From Ustilago trichophora (Eukaryota; Basidiomycota; Ustilaginomycetes; Ustilaginales; Ustilaginaceae): DNA of 64,000 nucleotides. Where the stretch lies: assembly GCA_900323505.1 (NCBI GenBank), contig OOIN01000014.1:372001-436000 (forward strand). The letters run 5' to 3'. The notes under the pieces were generated by a model that saw only the letters and a list, made by a program, of their open reading frames with translations, was not told the DNA's origin and searched no databases. Of this stretch, positions 19,294 through 28,787 are shown in pieces (positions within the stretch are counted from its first letter, which is position 1; the number at the start of each line of letters is the position of its first letter). Position numbers and translations under genes: made by a program.

Positions 19294-21432
19294 ATGGCTT
19301 CTCTAACATCTGCCCGAGCCGCAACTGCAACCGCGACACTACCTTCACCACTGTTGTCACCACATGCAACTCCGGCAGAATCCTCTACTACAGCAAACGC
19401 AGCCACTGACTTGTCCCTCTTTCTCGAACCTTCCTTCGACGCCTGCTCGTATGTATCTTCGCTCATACGCGACGTTGACGCATCCACATCTTCCGCAGCC
19501 CAACATCCTTCGACATCATCTTCTTCAACCTCACTTTTGCAACCCCCCACCGATCCGATCGGTCGCAAATCGAGCATCTCTCTCAGCCCCGTAACCACCA
19601 GTCCCATTTCTGCGAAAAATGATCCTGGATCCCGTAAAAGAGAACAGGTTCAGGAAGACATTGATCTTTCGCTTGCAATTTCCCGTCTCAACCTTGCGAT
19701 TGAAGAACTGGACCGATCTATTTCTACACAGGTCACAACCAATGCACCCGAGCTGCTGAGACGCACGTCGAATCTCGCTACGATGCAAAGTGGGGTCGGA
19801 CAGACAAGGGATGGATTGAAATTGCTCGATGATGAGGTCAAGAATCTCAGAGTCAAAGTTCATGATCCTTTCGTGCGATTGGTCAAGCTTCAGGCTGATT
19901 TGCGTTCGTATGATGCAGCGGGAGATTTGGTAGCTAGGACCAGCAAGGTCGTTACACTGGCACGCAGATTGGAATCGCAGATGGAGTCCTTGTTCACGGG
20001 AAAAAGGGACAAGCTTGAAGCCGAACCTGAGGCGGGGGCGGACGAAACCCCTCAAAGTCGTGGTCAGGTTCATGGGCGCGACCTTTCTCGAGCAGCACTG
20101 CTCATCTCGGAACTCACCACTTTACTCAACACTCCACAGAACGATTCTTCGGTAGAGCCTTCTCTACTCAAACTACGAATAGTTCAAGATCTATTGCCTA
20201 CACTGGAAAGTGCCAGGAGTACAGTTGTCGACAGTATGGAAGACATGATTGTGCGAGGTCTTCGCGATCTTTCCCCTATCATGCTCGGAAGCGCCCTTCA
20301 GACGGCCTTCAATCTGGGCATTTTGCCACGTCTCGTCCAGGATCTGCTCAACGATCTGACAGAAGTTGTCAAAGAACGCACTGCTGCAGCCTTTGACCTC
20401 TCCACACTTTCACGGCAGCTAAATTCTCCCATACCCACGTTAGAAACGAGCACTCCAGGATACTCGGCATATCGCAGCGGAAGGAGAACCAACACTACCG
20501 AAATGGAACGTGCCAAACAGCAACAAGTGTGGGCCGACGCACTTTGGAAAAGGCTGGAAAGCTTGATCGTAGTAGAGATGGGTGCGGTATGCAGCAAAGT
20601 TTATCTGCTTGAAAAGGTGCTCAAGCTGAAAAGTGACTCTGAGACTGGTGTCAATTTTCTCTCTGCTGCATTGGAGGTGTTGGGTGATAAGCCGAGTTAT
20701 ACGTTCTGGTTGACTTTTGCGCAAAGCTTGCAAGGACAGGTGATGAGTGCGACGGGGAGGTCTGGTTGGTTGGCGCAGATGTTGAGTGGTGGGATTGGTG
20801 CGAAAGGAGGAGGAGAGGGATTTCCAAAGTTGCTTAGATTGTTCCAGGAGTTTTTTGGAAAGATCGGAGTGTATACCGATATTCAGTATTCGTCGGTGCA
20901 TCAATCTCCGGAGACGGTGATTTTGCTCAAGAGTTTGGGTGGTTTGGAGAGGGATTGGGTGGATAGAAGTACCTTGCGGATTGGAGAGGTACTGTCTTCC
21001 GTCATCTCGCGAAGAACGGTGGCGAGTGGGGAAGAGGAAGCGGAAGAAGTGATTAGGATGATAGCCAACGTGTTGGATACGTCGCGGTTTGATCCGCTGT
21101 TGAGTAGGACAATTGTGATTCGATGCTGTGCGTTGGTGGATCAATTTGGCGCACAGATGGAAAGTGTTGTGGGTAAAGACGCTTCTGTATTGAATTTGGC
21201 AAGTGAAGAAGGTGTTACGCACACTAAAGATTCAGATGACAGCCTGCTGCGCTTCGCTCATACTCTCTCGGAAGGGCTTAAGAGCATCTCTATCGATCAA
21301 GAACTTAAACCAACTACTACCACCATTAGCGCCAATACAGCCATCACCTCTGTAACCACTTCCTCGACCTTCGCAACAATCCAACTCCAAACCACCGCCA
21401 CACGACTCATCTCCGTCATTAGTACAAGCTAG
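19294..21432 (+). CDS. COG5: Conserved oligomeric Golgi complex subunit 5
   Basis: 712 residues from the ATG at 19294. The frame is open to an in-frame GTG at 19282, but ATG is the plausible start. The N-terminal part has the COG5 pattern: FLEPSFDACSYVSSLIRD near the start, then at about residues 120-235 a helical block with LSLAISRLNLAIEELDRSI, TNAPELLRR, and the VHDPFVRLVKLQ..LRSYDAAGDLVAR stretch. The rest is helical, as expected of a tethering-complex subunit. COG is an eight-subunit tether for retrograde vesicles within the Golgi; COG5 belongs to lobe B. Length is similar to metazoan COG5 (about 840) and larger than yeast Cog5 (about 400). It converges on the dCMP deaminase gene, with 298 nt between stops. 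Confidence 0.85.
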   Translation: MASLTSARAATATATLPSPLLSPHATPAESSTTANAATDLSLFLEPSFDACSYVSSLIRDVDASTSSAAQHPSTSSSSTSLLQPPTDPIGRKSSISLSPVTTSPISAKNDPGSRKREQVQEDIDLSLAISRLNLAIEELDRSISTQVTTNAPELLRRTSNLATMQSGVGQTRDGLKLLDDEVKNLRVKVHDPFVRLVKLQADLRSYDAAGDLVARTSKVVTLARRLESQMESLFTGKRDKLEAEPEAGADETPQSRGQVHGRDLSRAALLISELTTLLNTPQNDSSVEPSLLKLRIVQDLLPTLESARSTVVDSMEDMIVRGLRDLSPIMLGSALQTAFNLGILPRLVQDLLNDLTEVVKERTAAAFDLSTLSRQLNSPIPTLETSTPGYSAYRSGRRTNTTEMERAKQQQVWADALWKRLESLIVVEMGAVCSKVYLLEKVLKLKSDSETGVNFLSAALEVLGDKPSYTFWLTFAQSLQGQVMSATGRSGWLAQMLSGGIGAKGGGEGFPKLLRLFQEFFGKIGVYTDIQYSSVHQSPETVILLKSLGGLERDWVDRSTLRIGEVLSSVISRRTVASGEEEAEEVIRMIANVLDTSRFDPLLSRTIVIRCCALVDQFGAQMESVVGKDASVLNLASEEGVTHTKDSDDSLLRFAHTLSEGLKSISIDQELKPTTTTISANTAITSVTTSSTFATIQLQTTATRLISVISTS

Positions 21433-21730
21433 TATAATCATTGTATTGATGCATTCCTTTACTTGCGATTTTTGCTGTTTTTGCAGCCATTATAGTTTGA
21501 CAATCACACAAATATGATTGGCCATCACACTCTTTGCCATCACACGTTGTGTTGTTGCATTTGCGTTTCCCGGTCCACTCCGCATAGCTTCTTTGCGCAA
21601 TCACATCACCTCACACCATTTGCCATCTCACACATTCGCATCGCAATAACACCAACTTTGATCGCAACATCACAACGGGATCGCATAACATATTCAATTG
21701 CCTTGAGCCAAAATTCTTCAATGGGCAAGC

Positions 21731-22912
21731 TTAAGCGTCGAGATGAATCTGACAAATCTCGACGCCAGCCTGTTGAAAGATGACTTTAGTTCTTGCGTCC
21801 ATACTGTACTCCAACTGATAGACGACCTTTTTGATCCCGGTCTGGATGATTTTCACGGCGCAACGCAAGCAAGGGCAGGTGTTGCAATACATTGTTGCAC
21901 CGGCAGTTTTGGCACGTCCTGCTTCCAAGAGGGCATTTTCTTCGGCGTGGAGGCAGAGACATTCTTCCAAATTCTGGCCGCATGCACTGCTGCCTGCTCG
22001 GTTGAGCTCTGGTTTACCGTTGCTGTTGCCGTTGGAGGTGACGAAAGGAGGGGGTGCAAGGAGGGTATTGTTGCATCGACTGCAGCCGCCTTGATTGCAA
22101 TTCTTGAGGCCGCTGGGTGTGCCGTTGTAGCCTGTGGATAGGATTCGATTGGAGGCTACTAGGACTGCTCCTACTCTGCGCTTCATACAGTTGCTTCGGA
22201 GGGAGGCGAGATTGCACAGCTTGAGAAAATATGTATCCCAACAGGGGCGTAGACGTTCTTCAGAAGTGAGATTGAGCGTGTCCAAGTGCGAAAAAAGAGC
22301 GGAGAGGGTGGGGTGGTCGTTGGTTATGCTTAGGTGGACGTAGCGTCGTAATGCTGTTAGGCCTGAAGGTGTTGAGGGGGCCGGGGAGAGGGAGATGCTT
22401 GCGACATTGTCAAGGATTCCATTGCCGCCGATTAAGGATGTGGATGAGTTGGAGGGTTTCATGTCCGCCCCGTTGGCCTTTGTCACGTTCATTTTTTGCT
22501 CTGATGCTGCTCCGCTACCGAACGAAATGACGTCGTCCAGCTTAACAAATTCTTCCAGCCCCATCTTGTCCCCATATTTGCGGCCATACCGACCCCATCG
22601 CAATAATAGCGGTCCGCCAACTTCAACACATAGGAAAAAGGGGCGCTTGATAAACGCCTCCAGATCACCTACATTGGTCAACTCGAGGGTGACAAAGCGA
22701 TCGTTCCAGCGATCGGTCACATATTCCAGCATCACTTTACTGTCTGGAAGCTGAATGACGGCGTCTGTGGCAAGTGACGCTGTTGAAGATGTCGAAGGAA
22801 AGGTGGCAGAGACAGACTGGATGGTGATCAGGGTGAAGTTGTGGTAGGTGACTAAATACTGCGCAACCGAGACTTTGCCGGCGCCGGGCGGGCCAATGAG
22901 AGCAATCAGCAT
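21731..22912 (-). CDS. DCD1: Deoxycytidylate (dCMP) deaminase
   Basis: 393 residues. The C-terminal half is a zinc-dependent deaminase. It has CMKRRVGAVLV, then NGTPSGLKNCNQGGCSRCN (the extra Cys cluster typical of dCMP deaminases), then the catalytic HAEEN with His322 and Glu324, and the Cys pair in CPCLRC (Cys348 and Cys351). It converts dCMP to dUMP, feeding thymidylate synthesis. The N-terminal half begins with a P-loop-like GPPGAGK at residues 7-13. The residue after the Lys is Val instead of Ser/Thr, so nucleotide binding there is doubtful; fungal Dcd1 proteins commonly have such a kinase-like N-terminal region. ATG at 22910-22912. Confidence 0.93.
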   Translation of the reverse strand: MLIALIGPPGAGKVSVAQYLVTYHNFTLITIQSVSATFPSTSSTASLATDAVIQLPDSKVMLEYVTDRWNDRFVTLELTNVGDLEAFIKRPFFLCVEVGGPLLLRWGRYGRKYGDKMGLEEFVKLDDVISFGSGAASEQKMNVTKANGADMKPSNSSTSLIGGNGILDNVASISLSPAPSTPSGLTALRRYVHLSITNDHPTLSALFSHLDTLNLTSEERLRPCWDTYFLKLCNLASLRSNCMKRRVGAVLVASNRILSTGYNGTPSGLKNCNQGGCSRCNNTLLAPPPFVTSNGNSNGKPELNRAGSSACGQNLEECLCLHAEENALLEAGRAKTAGATMYCNTCPCLRCAVKIIQTGIKKVVYQLEYSMDARTKVIFQQAGVEICQIHLDA

Positions 22913-23784
22913 CGTGAGGACTTAGATGGAAAGATCAAGTGCCCGCGGTGCTCGTGCGTCGAGATGTAGTCAAGATAAAAGATCTTGTGCAGGTGATGCA
23001 CCTTTGCTATCCGATCAGAAGACACCAAAACGATTGAAGATCTTGCTTCGCAACGCAGCGGTGTTGCCGTCGGCTTATCTATACGTGGGCAGGAGAAGAA
23101 GCCTGCTTCGAGGCTCGTGCCAAAGAACCTCGGAATGGTCGCAGTATGTAACCACGAACAGCGACGACGTCCTAGATGGCAACTCTTGTCCAATCAACCC
23201 TTTCAGCAGCCACCAATCGAGACACCCGCGACGAGCTAGTGTCAATGAGATGTGTCCAAGGTCGTTTGGAAATCTCCAGGAGGCTATCAATCAATGCTGA
23301 AGAAGCCTCAAACCCTCACCCTGGAAAGCAAGAATCAATAGAAGAGTGTTGGACTCTTGGTGTATATCGAGTGACACGCACGCAAGCTGGACGATGGTGG
23401 GGCGAGCGATGTGTCGATGGAGCCGAGCGAGAATGATAGCCTTGTAACGGAAGCCAAAGAGACGAAGAAGATAAGTGAGTGTGTTGGCAAAAGGATAAGG
23501 TAAGTGTAAATTACCATGCAACACATCTGATTCCCGTCCTGAAGCGGGGTTGGTCTGCTTAGCCGAAGGTTGATTTTTTTTCCTTGCCTTGACCTGTGCG
23601 AAGTGCCGCGTCTGGGCCCAATTTACGCGTTGGGCCGGCGCGACTTGCCCAATTCCACGTTCTTCAACACCATGTCTACACTTGGCTATTTTCAATCACA
23701 CCCCGCACAATCAACATCTATACACACAAATAACCTTGCGATCCGGGTATGAAAATGAATACAAAGAGTGAAAAGAATGAAAAC
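22913..23784. promoter_or_regulatory. Upstream region of dCMP deaminase and 3' flank of the hydrolase-like gene
   Basis: 872 nt without a credible gene. Small frames on both strands (for example 23291-23695, minus) lack any recognisable domain. One ACGCGT lies at 23625-23630. Confidence 0.5.
23625..23630. promoter_or_regulatory. ACGCGT box upstream of dCMP deaminase
   Basis: A single perfect ACGCGT, 713 nt upstream of the dCMP deaminase ATG and 155 nt past the stop of the next gene. It could serve S-phase expression, but the distance and the single copy make this weak. Confidence 0.25.
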
Positions 23785-26700
23785 TTACAACTTGGACCCT
23801 TTCCCCTTCTCCCGATCCCCCATCGCTGCTTCATCTTCTGCACCCTCTCCTTCAATCGGAGGAGGCTTGATACTGGCCAAAGGAGCCAATCGCCACTGCA
23901 AGTCTTTGAGGGCTTTACTTTTGGCATCTGGTTTCCAGTCTTCGTAGCTCTGGAGAAGGTTGAGCATGTCCTCTGCAAAGAGGCTACGGATGTGTTTGTC
24001 TTCAAAGAGACCACGTAGCGCCCAGGGCAACTCGTAGGGGTTCCATCGCTGCGCTTCGAATCCTTCAGAGATTAAAACCGCGGTCTTTTCCGGATCCAAA
24101 TCGCCACTTGATGCTTTTCTGTTGGAGCTTGTGGAAGCAGTGTGATTGTGGATTTTCAAAGAGGAATTTGTGACGCCAGTCGGACCAGGTGCGAATGTAG
24201 GCTCCGCCAACGGGTGTGTAGTCTCGAACAGATATCGGGTGGCCAGGTCGTACACCGCTTTCTCCTCGTATACCAGACTATGCCCTTTCCCGCCATACAG
24301 ACTGCCAGCCACACTGGCGCTCAGCAGTGTCAACAAGTTATGATCCGCCAGCCCGGCGTTTCTTACCGCAACACAGAGCACGAGCAAGTTGGTCAAAAAG
24401 TCGACCTTGGGGAAAGCCTGTCCATCGATGTACAGCGCCCTCAAGATGCTAGGATGATTATTACTGCTGTTGAGCGCAGAGTAGATCGGCACCACGTTGT
24501 CGTCCGTCGAACCGACATAGACGCACTTTGTCCCCGAATCGAGGATAATCTTGAGCGCAGCCGTGTACTGCTGGTAGACGACGGAGGAGGAAGATTGGAA
24601 CTCGAAGAGTTCTTTGGCTGCTGCGGTTTCAAAGTAGTTGATGTAGCTTGCTGTGATGCTCGATTTGAGATGAGCAAAGGGGCCGTGATGGATGCCGCAC
24701 ATTGCCAGAAGACAGATGCGAGTATTCTCGGCGAGGACGTGTCGCTGTTCGATCAAGCGTGCCAAGAGTTGCGTCGCGACGATGGCGCCTTGCGAGTGAG
24801 CCGAGAGGAAGACGGCATCTGCTGTGTTGAGGTCGTGCACCCAGTTGGGCCTGCTGATGAGTTCAGCAAACAAGCGATCAACACGATCTGCTACCTTACC
24901 ATCGCCTTGCAGCGAGATCGCAGTGATAGCTTCCGGGTTGAGTTCCAGCCCTGCCTCGAGGAAATGGCGTCGGATGGATTCGGTCTGCATGGCCGCAAAC
25001 TTGGCGGATGTGCCCGTCGGTTCTCCAATCATATTCTTAAAGATGCTCTGTGTGAACCAGCCATGCACACCAATGACTACAATCTTGCCGATTCCAGCTG
25101 TGCCTTTGGTCTGCGCCCTGTCGTGCATGCCTACCGTCGACCAAGCCCTCGGAAGACGCTGTGCTGATTCAGCCACTTCCTTCAGTGCCGTTTCCACTCC
25201 CTTGTCCTTGCTCGACCCTGTACCAGTTGCCTTGGCTTTGCCCGCAACTCGTTGGGCAGGCTTTACCCCGGCAAAAGAAGCAGCACTGCCTTTGAACGAG
25301 GAAGCACTCGAGCCCAGGTTCGTTTCACCATAGGTTGAGAATCGGGTCGGCCGCTTCATCCGCTCGAGATCAGGCACCTTGCTAAACAAGTAGCTGTTGA
25401 CCGCACTTAGCGTCCTTTCCAGCACACCGACCTTGGGCGCCCACATCCGGGGCGCTCGTGTAAAGGTATCCTCGAACGAAGGCAGCACCAAGTTTGGCGG
25501 GGCTACCGGTGCAGGATCTCCGGCAGACTTGGTCGGAGTGGATGCGCCAGAACGCGACGGCCCATTGCCGTGTGGCGCCAATCCCTTACTGATGTCTTTA
25601 GCAGGTTGCAAGCTGCTTCTACCATTGCCACCGTTGCTGTTAACCTGAGCCGCATCTGCCCGCTTACCTTTCCCAAGACCAAGCGTAGAAGCAGCAGTCG
25701 AATTCGCCGCCTTCGTAATAGCCGCCTTACTCAGATTCCTGACACTATCCTTACTCGTCGAGAGCGGGGTCACAGTCTCGTTAGCAAGGGAAGACGCTTT
25801 CGACCCGGCCAGGCTGCCACCCGTGGCCGTCCTTGCACGAGGAGCTCGCGAAGTGTCGGGAGTAAGACGCCCATTGCTCGACGCAATCGTACGAGCCGTA
25901 GCTGGCTGAGCAGGTCCTTCCATCTCGCTGATGTCCATCACCTCCATACCGTCGTCATTCGTAATGGCCCCAGGCGCTTCTCGAGGGAGGTTGGCACTGC
26001 GTGAGCCGAAAAACTTGATCCATCCGCTTTTGGTGGTGCTATTGAGCACTGCTTTATTGGCGTCAAAGATCGCAGCAGACGCATCTCGGGCAAGCGCATC
26101 TGCTTTGACCTGCTCAGCAGGAGTGCGGTGCGATTCTTCAGCGGTTGTGTCTGCATCCTGCTTTGGAGTTGTGCTTCCGTCCTGGTCGTTATCGCCGTTT
26201 GTATTGGCCGCAGCCTCTTGCTGCTGTGCATTGTATACCCAAGTAGGCACCCAGTTAGCCAGATAAGACGAGTAGGTCCACGAGCCACCTTCTGGGGCTG
26301 TTGGCGCTTCTGGCGGAGGACAATCTTGGTCGATATCCATTGGCACGGCTGCGCCTTCACCGAAGTTTGACTGAGATGAGTCTCTAGCAGCGGCGGCCAT
26401 CTGTGTATCGGCGGGCACCTCCAGCTCTTGAGCCACAGAAGCAGCGCCTGGTTCAGGCTGACCTTGTTGGCCAGACCAGAACCTCCATCGCCAGGTAGCA
26501 CTGCCTTGCCTTGCATTTCCTTCCATAGCTCCTATTGGTGGGTAAGAAGCCTGAGTTTGAGCAGGCTGGGTCTGAGCAACTTGAACTGTTGCGTCGCTCG
26601 GTGCAAGGGTAGGCACTGTCTGAGCTGGAGGGGCTTGGTCCTGTAGAGGGTTGAAGATGTCTCGAAGACCAGATACCGGCTCCTGCACCTCGTATCGAGC

Positions 26701-28308
26701 CCCCATCCAGCCACGCTTGACGACGGTCCTGTACGTGACTGTGTTCTCGCCTTCGTCTTGGGTGACGGCTTCATGCAGATCTTGAGTGGCGCTAGGCGTT
26801 GGTTCGTCTTGTGCAGGTTCGGGAATCGCCTCCTGAGTTGCACTATGTGCATCATCCTGATCCTGAGGAGCGGCACTTTCGTTTGCGGTAGTAGCCTCAT
26901 CCGCAGCAGTTGCAGATGCGAGATTCCGCCAAGGCAACCAGCTTACGCGTCTCTCTCGAACCGGGATTTGGGCCAAAGTTGGCTCAGCCTTGATCGTAGC
27001 ATCCGAATCCCTGCCCGTCGGGAACGCCTTCGGGCCATCCGCAGCATCTTTTGCGCTCTTTGTTGGGTTATAGACATCGTTGTAACCCAAAGTCCGCCTG
27101 AACGCAGCCTCTTCCTCATTCATGGGTGGCGGCGGCTGATCATTCACCGACTTGGCCTGCTCCATCACCTCATCGTTTGTCTCTGCCTCCTTAATTGGAG
27201 CCTGATCTCCCGCATCTCGCTGCCATCCGAGCCCGAACCAAGTCTTCCTCCTAGCCACCGATGGATTGGGACTCTGCTCCACCTTGGCCACTTGATCTCC
27301 GTTACTGTCGCCCACCTTTGCAGACTGCAAAGACGAGGACCGTTCCATCTCATCCGCGCTCCTCTTTGGCGAAGTCGGTAGTCCATGCCCCAACCCACTC
27401 GCCCCCAACTTTCGTGGAGAAATTAATCCTGCCGACTCGGCCGGTGGCTTGTGAATGTAACTCTGCGGTCTGCGTCTTGGCGGAGAAGTGATGCGGATCG
27501 TATTTGTCGGTGCAGTAGCCGGTGGCGACCTTGCGACCGACGCGGTGAATTTAGATGAAGTAGCATTTTCGACAGCAATGTCAGAGCTACGCACAGGCAC
27601 AGGCTGAGTCGGGGCTTTGCCTTTAAACGTGCTACTCCTTGAAGCGTGGGATCCTGAAGCAGAGCGACTCTGCACCTGAGCCGCATGACCCAAAGCCGTG
27701 AGATGGCTCTTGCTATCCACCGTTCTGCCACTAACGGGAGTATCGTCGATGCCTAATTCAGGAGTCTGGGCATCGACCGAAAGCTGTTCCAAAAACTGAC
27801 TTGTCGGATTCCGAAATGTGACCGAGTAATTGGACACACTCCGTGCTGGAGCAGCCAAGGTCGACGCATCTCTTTCTCGAATTCTCGCGGCAGGAGCATT
27901 GCGCAAGCTATGCGCACTGTTGAGTGTGGACGAGCTAGTAACTCTGCGAAGTGATTCTGCTGCGCCGCCACCACGATGTGTGGTGAGGGCTAGGTTTCGT
28001 GCTTGCCTTTGGCGGGACCGGTCATCTTTGGCTTGCGCTTCGTCGAGGAAGCGTCGAAAGTCGTCGCTCTCATCTGCGTTGGTCAAGGCAGCAGAGGTGG
28101 AGGATTTAGGCATAGATAGCGGGGGAGGCTGGTACGAGGATGAAAGAGTGGTACCTCGTGCGCTGGTGCTGGTGCTGAGGTTGGAAGACATGGAGGCAGT
28201 ATGTGGTAGCCCGCGACGATGGCCTCTTGTGTGGGTGGTTGAGGTGGAGGTAATACGGTCTGAGGGTGCTGCTGAGGTAGAAGGAGCGGTGGTCCAGGCG
28301 AAGGGCAT
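23785..28308 (-). CDS. Large protein with C-terminal alpha/beta-hydrolase-like domain
   Basis: 1507 residues in one exon. Roughly residues 1-1060 are disordered, rich in Ser, Ala, Thr, Pro and Gln, with scattered short motifs such as repeated (T/R)KTWFGLGW- and RRVSWLPW-like Trp segments. From about 1075 to 1400 the sequence becomes ordered: a beta-strand IGKIVVIGVHGWFTQS, then KNMIGEPTG, then SAHSQGAIVATQLL at about residue 1170, which fits a nucleophile elbow with Ser between His and Gln-Gly. A following Asp in STDDNVVPIYS and a later His (GKGHS) could complete a triad. This suggests a lipase or esterase fold, but the substrate is unknown. A last block (about 1400-1490) has ALRGLFEDKHIRSLF. 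No specific family name is assigned. It diverges from the TFIIIC subunit gene. Confidence 0.85.
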   Translation of the reverse strand: MPFAWTTAPSTSAAPSDRITSTSTTHTRGHRRGLPHTASMSSNLSTSTSARGTTLSSSYQPPPLSMPKSSTSAALTNADESDDFRRFLDEAQAKDDRSRQRQARNLALTTHRGGGAAESLRRVTSSSTLNSAHSLRNAPAARIRERDASTLAAPARSVSNYSVTFRNPTSQFLEQLSVDAQTPELGIDDTPVSGRTVDSKSHLTALGHAAQVQSRSASGSHASRSSTFKGKAPTQPVPVRSSDIAVENATSSKFTASVARSPPATAPTNTIRITSPPRRRPQSYIHKPPAESAGLISPRKLGASGLGHGLPTSPKRSADEMERSSSLQSAKVGDSNGDQVAKVEQSPNPSVARRKTWFGLGWQRDAGDQAPIKEAETNDEVMEQAKSVNDQPPPPMNEEEAAFRRTLGYNDVYNPTKSAKDAADGPKAFPTGRDSDATIKAEPTLAQIPVRERRVSWLPWRNLASATAADEATTANESAAPQDQDDAHSATQEAIPEPAQDEPTPSATQDLHEAVTQDEGENTVTYRTVVKRGWMGARYEVQEPVSGLRDIFNPLQDQAPPAQTVPTLAPSDATVQVAQTQPAQTQASYPPIGAMEGNARQGSATWRWRFWSGQQGQPEPGAASVAQELEVPADTQMAAAARDSSQSNFGEGAAVPMDIDQDCPPPEAPTAPEGGSWTYSSYLANWVPTWVYNAQQQEAAANTNGDNDQDGSTTPKQDADTTAEESHRTPAEQVKADALARDASAAIFDANKAVLNSTTKSGWIKFFGSRSANLPREAPGAITNDDGMEVMDISEMEGPAQPATARTIASSNGRLTPDTSRAPRARTATGGSLAGSKASSLANETVTPLSTSKDSVRNLSKAAITKAANSTAASTLGLGKGKRADAAQVNSNGGNGRSSLQPAKDISKGLAPHGNGPSRSGASTPTKSAGDPAPVAPPNLVLPSFEDTFTRAPRMWAPKVGVLERTLSAVNSYLFSKVPDLERMKRPTRFSTYGETNLGSSASSFKGSAASFAGVKPAQRVAGKAKATGTGSSKDKGVETALKEVAESAQRLPRAWSTVGMHDRAQTKGTAGIGKIVVIGVHGWFTQSIFKNMIGEPTGTSAKFAAMQTESIRRHFLEAGLELNPEAITAISLQGDGKVADRVDRLFAELISRPNWVHDLNTADAVFLSAHSQGAIVATQLLARLIEQRHVLAENTRICLLAMCGIHHGPFAHLKSSITASYINYFETAAAKELFEFQSSSSVVYQQYTAALKIILDSGTKCVYVGSTDDNVVPIYSALNSSNNHPSILRALYIDGQAFPKVDFLTNLLVLCVAVRNAGLADHNLLTLLSASVAGSLYGGKGHSLVYEEKAVYDLATRYLFETTHPLAEPTFAPGPTGVTNSSLKIHNHTASTSSNRKASSGDLDPEKTAVLISEGFEAQRWNPYELPWALRGLFEDKHIRSLFAEDMLNLLQSYEDWKPDAKSKALKDLQWRLAPLASIKPPPIEGEGAEDEAAMGDREKGKGSKL

Positions 28309-28787
28309 GTCGACGATCCGCTCCTAGTTGTAGTTTACCGAGGGTCGAGGGTGGCGCTCGCAGCAAAGCGTGCTACAGAGGGGTGACTCTACTTCATAGC
28401 CTGTGTTTTGGCTCTTTGATGGCTTCTTTGTCGATGTGAATACTTGTGTTGTGAAGGTATAGGCAATGGTGTGGTGTGGCGTAGTAGCTGAGCCAGACGA
28501 TGTTGTGATAGTAAGCAAGCCCAAGCGACCAAGATAGCGCTGAAGAGACACACGTTGCACACTCTCGGCTCAAATCCGGAGTTGAAAGCCGTGTGGTGTG
28601 TTGTTTTCTTATTTTTTGGATTCAATTTCACGCACACGCCAACGCAATGTTGGCACCGCACCCTGCATGCACAGAGGCATACCATTACAGTACACACTGA
28701 AAAAGTGCCTCTTCTCCTCCACATCCTGTCCAACTTAGCCACCAGTGCCTAAAGAAAATCACTTTTTTCTCCCCCGAAAATCACAAG
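28309..28787. promoter_or_regulatory. Divergent promoter, hydrolase-like gene and TFIIIC subunit
   Basis: 479 nt between two start codons pointing outwards. No clear TATA box or known factor site was seen. Confidence 0.55.

Noticed and set aside
24142..25167. 341-codon open frame antisense to the hydrolase-like domain
   Set aside because: Shadow of the ordered, conserved part of the opposite-strand gene.
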